Assembly (NCBI GenBank): GCA_945901155.1
Contig: CAMDKO010000009.1
Coordinates: forward strand, 1-52,254
Direction of reading: 5' to 3'
Length of the DNA: 52,254 nucleotides
From: Pedobacter schmidteae
GTDB taxonomy: Bacteria > Bacteroidota > Bacteroidia > Sphingobacteriales > Sphingobacteriaceae
Notes under the pieces: generated by a model
What the model was told of the DNA's origin: nothing
Databases searched by the model: none
What the model saw: only the letters and a program-made list of their open reading frames with translations
In this document: positions 48,555-52,254 of the stretch, one piece after another
Layout of the letters: the number at the start of each line of letters is the position of its first letter
Numbering within the stretch: the first letter of the stretch is position 1
Made by a program: the position numbers and the translations under genes

Positions 48555-50444
48555 ATGCCAATCGATAAGATAAAGCACGGTAGAAGCAAGCATATTTCAA
48601 ACTATGGCGGAGTTGGTTCACTAATTGAAACAACAGATAATTCAATAATCATTGAAACATTTGACAATTGGGGCTATTCCGACTTAAATGAGAAATTAGC
48701 TCATTACATTATAAAAGATGACAGGCTTTTACAGCGACTTAAAAATAGATTCCCGAACCTTAAACATTTGGTTTCAATCCCTACTGATAGAGATTCATTT
48801 TTACATCAAGTCAGACCAAAAGCAAGCTATTTTCCCAAATGGTTTTATTGTACTTACTGTAATCGCTTTGCATCATATTTTGAATGGAAGAACAGATGGA
48901 GAAGTGCAGGGAAAAATCTTGACTTTTTCCATCCACCGAAATGCAGCAATAAAGAGTGTAAGGAAAATCATTTAGAACAAATTCGATTTGTTCTGACTTG
49001 TAGCAATGGTCATATTCACGATTTACCTTGGGAATATTGGAATAATCGATTGGCATCTGACAAGAGTAATGTAGAAGAAAACGAAGATGACAACAAAAAT
49101 GAAAAACAAAGTGGTCCTCAATTAGATTACACGAAAAAATGTTGCGTACAACAAGACTTAATTTATAAAATAAGTCGTGAAAACACTGAACTTTCAGGTA
49201 TATGGATTGAATGCAAAAGTTGTAAGAAAAAAGCAAATCTTAAAGGTATTTTCAATTTTGAAAAGAAATGTGATGGCAAAAAATATTGGTTAGGTCAACT
49301 TAACGGCCAATTTCACGAAGAAGAATGCGGTATTTCTATACAACCAAGTATTTCTGTAAAGCTAAAAACCAGCAATAGCGTATATTATGCAAATACCCTT
49401 AGCAGTTTATTCATACCTGAACTTCAAAACCCTCTTTCAACAGAAATAAGAATTGATATTGACAATATGTTAGAAAGTGAACAATTTACAACTGAGCAAA
49501 TTGTTCAACTTATTAGCATCCAAAAGAAAATTGATAAGGAACTTATTCAGCAATATTTAGAAAAAGGGGAGATAAAATTTATTCCCGACAATGTTTACCG
49601 ACAAACCGAATACGAATATTTTTTAGAGAAAGAACAACCAGACAATAGGCAAATAAAATTTAGAGTGATTGATTGCATCGTACAAATAAATGGTTTCTCA
49701 AAATTGGTAAAAATTGATAAGTTGAAGAAAACAACTGTTCAAACATCTTTTACTAGGAACGAACCTATTGATATTGATTCAATCTTGCAAGACCAAACAG
49801 AATACGAATATTCGGTTCAAAGACAATCAGTTTCTAAGAATAATTTCGATTCTAAAACTCTGCCTGCTTTAGAAAGTTACGGAGAAGGTATCTTATTCAT
49901 ATTGGATAAAAGCAAATTAGAGCAATGGGAAAAGCAACAAGATGTAATTGAAAGAACAGAAAAAATTAAATTCAATGCAGAAAGTGCAGATTGGAAATCT
50001 CATCAAATTATTGCAAAGACATTAACTCCAAGAAAAGTACTGATACATACACTTTCACATATAATAATGAGAGAATTGGAATATGTATGCGGTTATCCAT
50101 CATCTTCACTTTCAGAGAGACTTTATGTCAGTGAAACAATGCACGGATTTTTAATATCTGCATTTGATGGTACAGATGGTTACTTAGGTGGACTTTCAAA
50201 TCTTTGCAACGACTTAGAAAATTTGAGAAAAATTTTTGAAAGTGCAATATTCAGAGCAACAGACTGTTCTTCAGACCCAATTTGTATAGAATCTGAAGGT
50301 CAAGGAGTAGGACAGCTAAATCTTGCAGCTTGCCATTCCTGTGCTTTGACTCCTGAAACAAGTTGCGAACTTTCAAACCTTTATTTAGACAGAAATTTAG
50401 TAATACACAATGAATTTGGATATTTCAAAACAATGATAGAATAA
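48555..50444 (+). CDS. drmB: DUF1998-containing DISARM protein DrmB
   Basis: CTYCNRF...CSNKECKE...CSNGHIHDLPWEYW; DUF1998-like HTLSHIIMRELEYVCGYPSSSLSERLYV...DGTDGYLGGLSNL...LAACHSCALTPETSCELSNLYLDR. Confidence 0.85.
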   Translation: MPIDKIKHGRSKHISNYGGVGSLIETTDNSIIIETFDNWGYSDLNEKLAHYIIKDDRLLQRLKNRFPNLKHLVSIPTDRDSFLHQVRPKASYFPKWFYCTYCNRFASYFEWKNRWRSAGKNLDFFHPPKCSNKECKENHLEQIRFVLTCSNGHIHDLPWEYWNNRLASDKSNVEENEDDNKNEKQSGPQLDYTKKCCVQQDLIYKISRENTELSGIWIECKSCKKKANLKGIFNFEKKCDGKKYWLGQLNGQFHEEECGISIQPSISVKLKTSNSVYYANTLSSLFIPELQNPLSTEIRIDIDNMLESEQFTTEQIVQLISIQKKIDKELIQQYLEKGEIKFIPDNVYRQTEYEYFLEKEQPDNRQIKFRVIDCIVQINGFSKLVKIDKLKKTTVQTSFTRNEPIDIDSILQDQTEYEYSVQRQSVSKNNFDSKTLPALESYGEGILFILDKSKLEQWEKQQDVIERTEKIKFNAESADWKSHQIIAKTLTPRKVLIHTLSHIIMRELEYVCGYPSSSLSERLYVSETMHGFLISAFDGTDGYLGGLSNLCNDLENLRKIFESAIFRATDCSSDPICIESEGQGVGQLNLAACHSCALTPETSCELSNLYLDRNLVIHNEFGYFKTMIE

Positions 50445-50526
50445 TATGCCATCGCTATTGGTGGCTCTTTTGCAAAACAGACAAGAAATGAAAACAAAAC
50501 AGACTACAGAAAAAGAAGAGCGAAGG

Positions 50527-50615
50527 CATAACATCACCTATTCGAAAGCAGGGGTTTCGTGCTTCTTAGGAAGTTCATTGGTTAAAATCCCTGCTTGCGT
50601 ATAGCTGAGAACTGT
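50527..50615. repeat. Long imperfect inverted repeat (attC-like / cassette-boundary hairpin)
   Basis: CATAACA...GCAGGGgTTT...AAAaTCCCTGC...TGTTATG nested complementary arms in the drmB-REase intergenic region. Confidence 0.5.
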
Positions 50616-50766
50616 TATGTTCAACCCTAACAGACCGACCATAAACGACAGAATAGCCAACCGCACATTTTAGCACATTTGGTTTTGCCTGTCCGTAAAA
50701 GCCCAACCTTCGCAAAAACCAAAAGAACTAAAACTCCCCCCCCCCACTGAACCAAGAGAATTAGAA

Positions 50767-51954
50767 TTATTTCGACAATAGCGAGTATGACTGACTTGGT
50801 GGGAACAGTAAATCCAGAGCCTTTGGTTTTATTTTAAAAATTGGCCCTTTCTCGACAACGCTTCCCGTTGGTTTTCTTTTTATCAAGTGGTCAAGTGTAA
50901 TAATTCCTTGTTCTAACAAAATATCAAACTGAGAAACAATTGGCTTTTTTGTATGCTCAACTTTTTTATATTGAAAATGTTCTTTTCCATCAATCGTGAT
51001 AGAATCGGCAGCAATCCAAAAAGTTTCATTATGCTTTTCAAGCAGACGCTTATGTAAAGTTTCTAGTCCCCAAACAACAAAATCTCCAATACTATATTTA
51101 TCAGAATTTTCAATTAGCTGACTAATTTCGTTATCCATTTTCAACTTCAAACCTTGCGAATTCCTGACAAGTGTTGAAACAGTGCAATACAATTTAAAAT
51201 CTTCTTCCCGACTGTATCCAAAAGCATTTAATATTTCGGCAGAACTTTTGAACTTGCTTAAATTCCAATCAGGAACTTGGGCGAACAGATTTTTTCGATT
51301 ACCTCTTTTATCTCTATAAGACTTTAATTCAATGCCTTTATAATCTGGTTTCTTTGACGAATTTATATCAATTCCTAAAAGTGTTTCGAGTGTTCTTCCT
51401 ATTGAAGTATCGGCTTGAAGCATAGCAGGAACTGGTCCTTTCGCAGCAATCTTATTTAATAGAATCAATAGTTCTTCTGCAACTTCATTAGAAATTTGAT
51501 TAATTTCATTAACCAAATCTTGAAGCGGATTTGATATTTTACTTTCAATTAACTTGTGTAAATCAAGTTGCGTAATATTCAAAACATACAAATTACTTTC
51601 AAAAGCAATTATTCCTAAAATATCATTTGCCTTTGAGTATGACCCCAATTCTTTGAACCAAATTCTGGGGTCTCCTTTTTTAGTGTTCGGACGATATAAT
51701 GAAGAAACTGAATTTACTAATGAATCAGACGAGATTAAAAATGAGTTAATTTGAATTTTACTTTCCTGACCTTGTTTTTGTAGTTCAAAATCGTGAATGT
51801 TATTAGCTTTCAAATATGTTCGTACCGAACCTGTAGCATCCATAATCGATTTTTCAAGTCCAGTTCCAGTTGGTTCAATCAGACAAAGTTCAACAGATTT
51901 TTCAGTTAGAAGTTTTATCCTACTTATTTCAAGGGTAGTTAATTGCCTCATCAA
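50767..51954 (-). CDS. MvaI/BcnI-family restriction endonuclease
   Basis: 395 aa; LETLLGIDINSSKKPDYKGIELKSYRDKRGNRKNLFAQVPDW (PD-(D/E)xK-like PDYKGIELKS); 3 nt from the C5 methyltransferase stop. Confidence 0.75.
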   Translation of the reverse strand: MMRQLTTLEISRIKLLTEKSVELCLIEPTGTGLEKSIMDATGSVRTYLKANNIHDFELQKQGQESKIQINSFLISSDSLVNSVSSLYRPNTKKGDPRIWFKELGSYSKANDILGIIAFESNLYVLNITQLDLHKLIESKISNPLQDLVNEINQISNEVAEELLILLNKIAAKGPVPAMLQADTSIGRTLETLLGIDINSSKKPDYKGIELKSYRDKRGNRKNLFAQVPDWNLSKFKSSAEILNAFGYSREEDFKLYCTVSTLVRNSQGLKLKMDNEISQLIENSDKYSIGDFVVWGLETLHKRLLEKHNETFWIAADSITIDGKEHFQYKKVEHTKKPIVSQFDILLEQGIITLDHLIKRKPTGSVVEKGPIFKIKPKALDLLFPPSQSYSLLSK

Positions 51955-51957
51955 TGA

Positions 51958-52254
51958 CTACTTTATATTTTTTAATATTTCCAATGCAACAGCACGAGCC
52001 ATTAACGGAGGAACTGCATTACCAACTAGTGTAAATTGTGGCACTTCAAATTTACGTTTATTACCGCCAGTTGAGCGTTTGCCTTGAAAAACAAACGAAT
52101 CATCAAATGATTGTAACCTTGCCATTTCTCTCACTGTTAATGCCCTTGGATTTGAATAATGTATATAGTCATCCGCAATTGTCATAATAGTCGAACTCTG
52201 AGAATTTGGTTTTAAAACGTTGTAATTTCTTTTTTCAGAATCCAACCCGATTTT
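51958..52254 (-). CDS. DNA (cytosine-5-)-methyltransferase, C-terminal part; 5' end beyond the window
   Basis: Motif IX region PRALTVREMARLQSFDDSFVF, motif X VGNAVPPLMARAVALEILK; frame open to the window edge (codon at 52245 is TTG, so the listed start is probably internal). Confidence 0.9.
   Translation of the reverse strand, partial: KIGLDSEKRNYNVLKPNSQSSTIMTIADDYIHYSNPRALTVREMARLQSFDDSFVFQGKRSTGGNKRKFEVPQFTLVGNAVPPLMARAVALEILKNIK

Noticed and set aside
50736-50745. C10 homopolymer between drmB and the REase
   Set aside because: Located at the 3' ends of convergent genes, so promoter or coding phase variation is unlikely; may be a length-uncertain homopolymer
1-52254. CRISPR array, rRNA operon or complete functional tRNA
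   Set aside because: No regularly spaced repeats and no rRNA-like stretches seen; tRNA signals are limited to one degenerate copy and one 3' fragment

Overview
The window looks like an AT-rich Bacteroidota chromosome (inferred from family content, ORF style and the integrase type). It has two main parts. (1) About 1-22.2 kb, almost all on the minus strand, is a nearly complete Afp/PVC-like extracellular contractile injection system (eCIS/T6SSiv-like). In transcription order it encodes a DUF4255 cap/terminator, an unknown protein, sheath, two tube proteins, a DUF5908 small protein missed by the ORF track, LysM, VgrG-like spike, PAAR, gp25, a J-like baseplate protein, a probable fibre, a second large baseplate protein, tape measure, AAA+ ATPase and a terminal SAM methyltransferase. 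A convergent, left-truncated low-complexity/hydrophobic ORF is a candidate cargo, and a membrane-anchored GH18 protein is divergent. (2) From about 26.69 kb to beyond the right edge is a putative integrative island. It starts at a 3'-terminal tRNA fragment plus terminator (att-like scar) next to a tyrosine recombinase. It carries a PRTase-like + NADAR pair flanked by TTGGCGGT motifs, two adjacent proteins sharing a C-terminal domain, a cluster with SnoaL-like, HNH and DUF4407 ORFs, a GH25 lipoprotein, several orphan ORFs, and a DISARM-like operon (split drmE, drmA, drmB). The DISARM-like operon is convergent with a MvaI/BcnI-family endonuclease and a C5-cytosine methyltransferase that runs off the right edge. 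Candidates for undescribed biology are the PRTase-NADAR pair, the shared-C-terminal-domain pair, the DUF4407/HNH cluster, and the DISARM variant with split DrmE and a nested MvaI-type R-M pair. All family calls are by eye from the translations; no searches were run.
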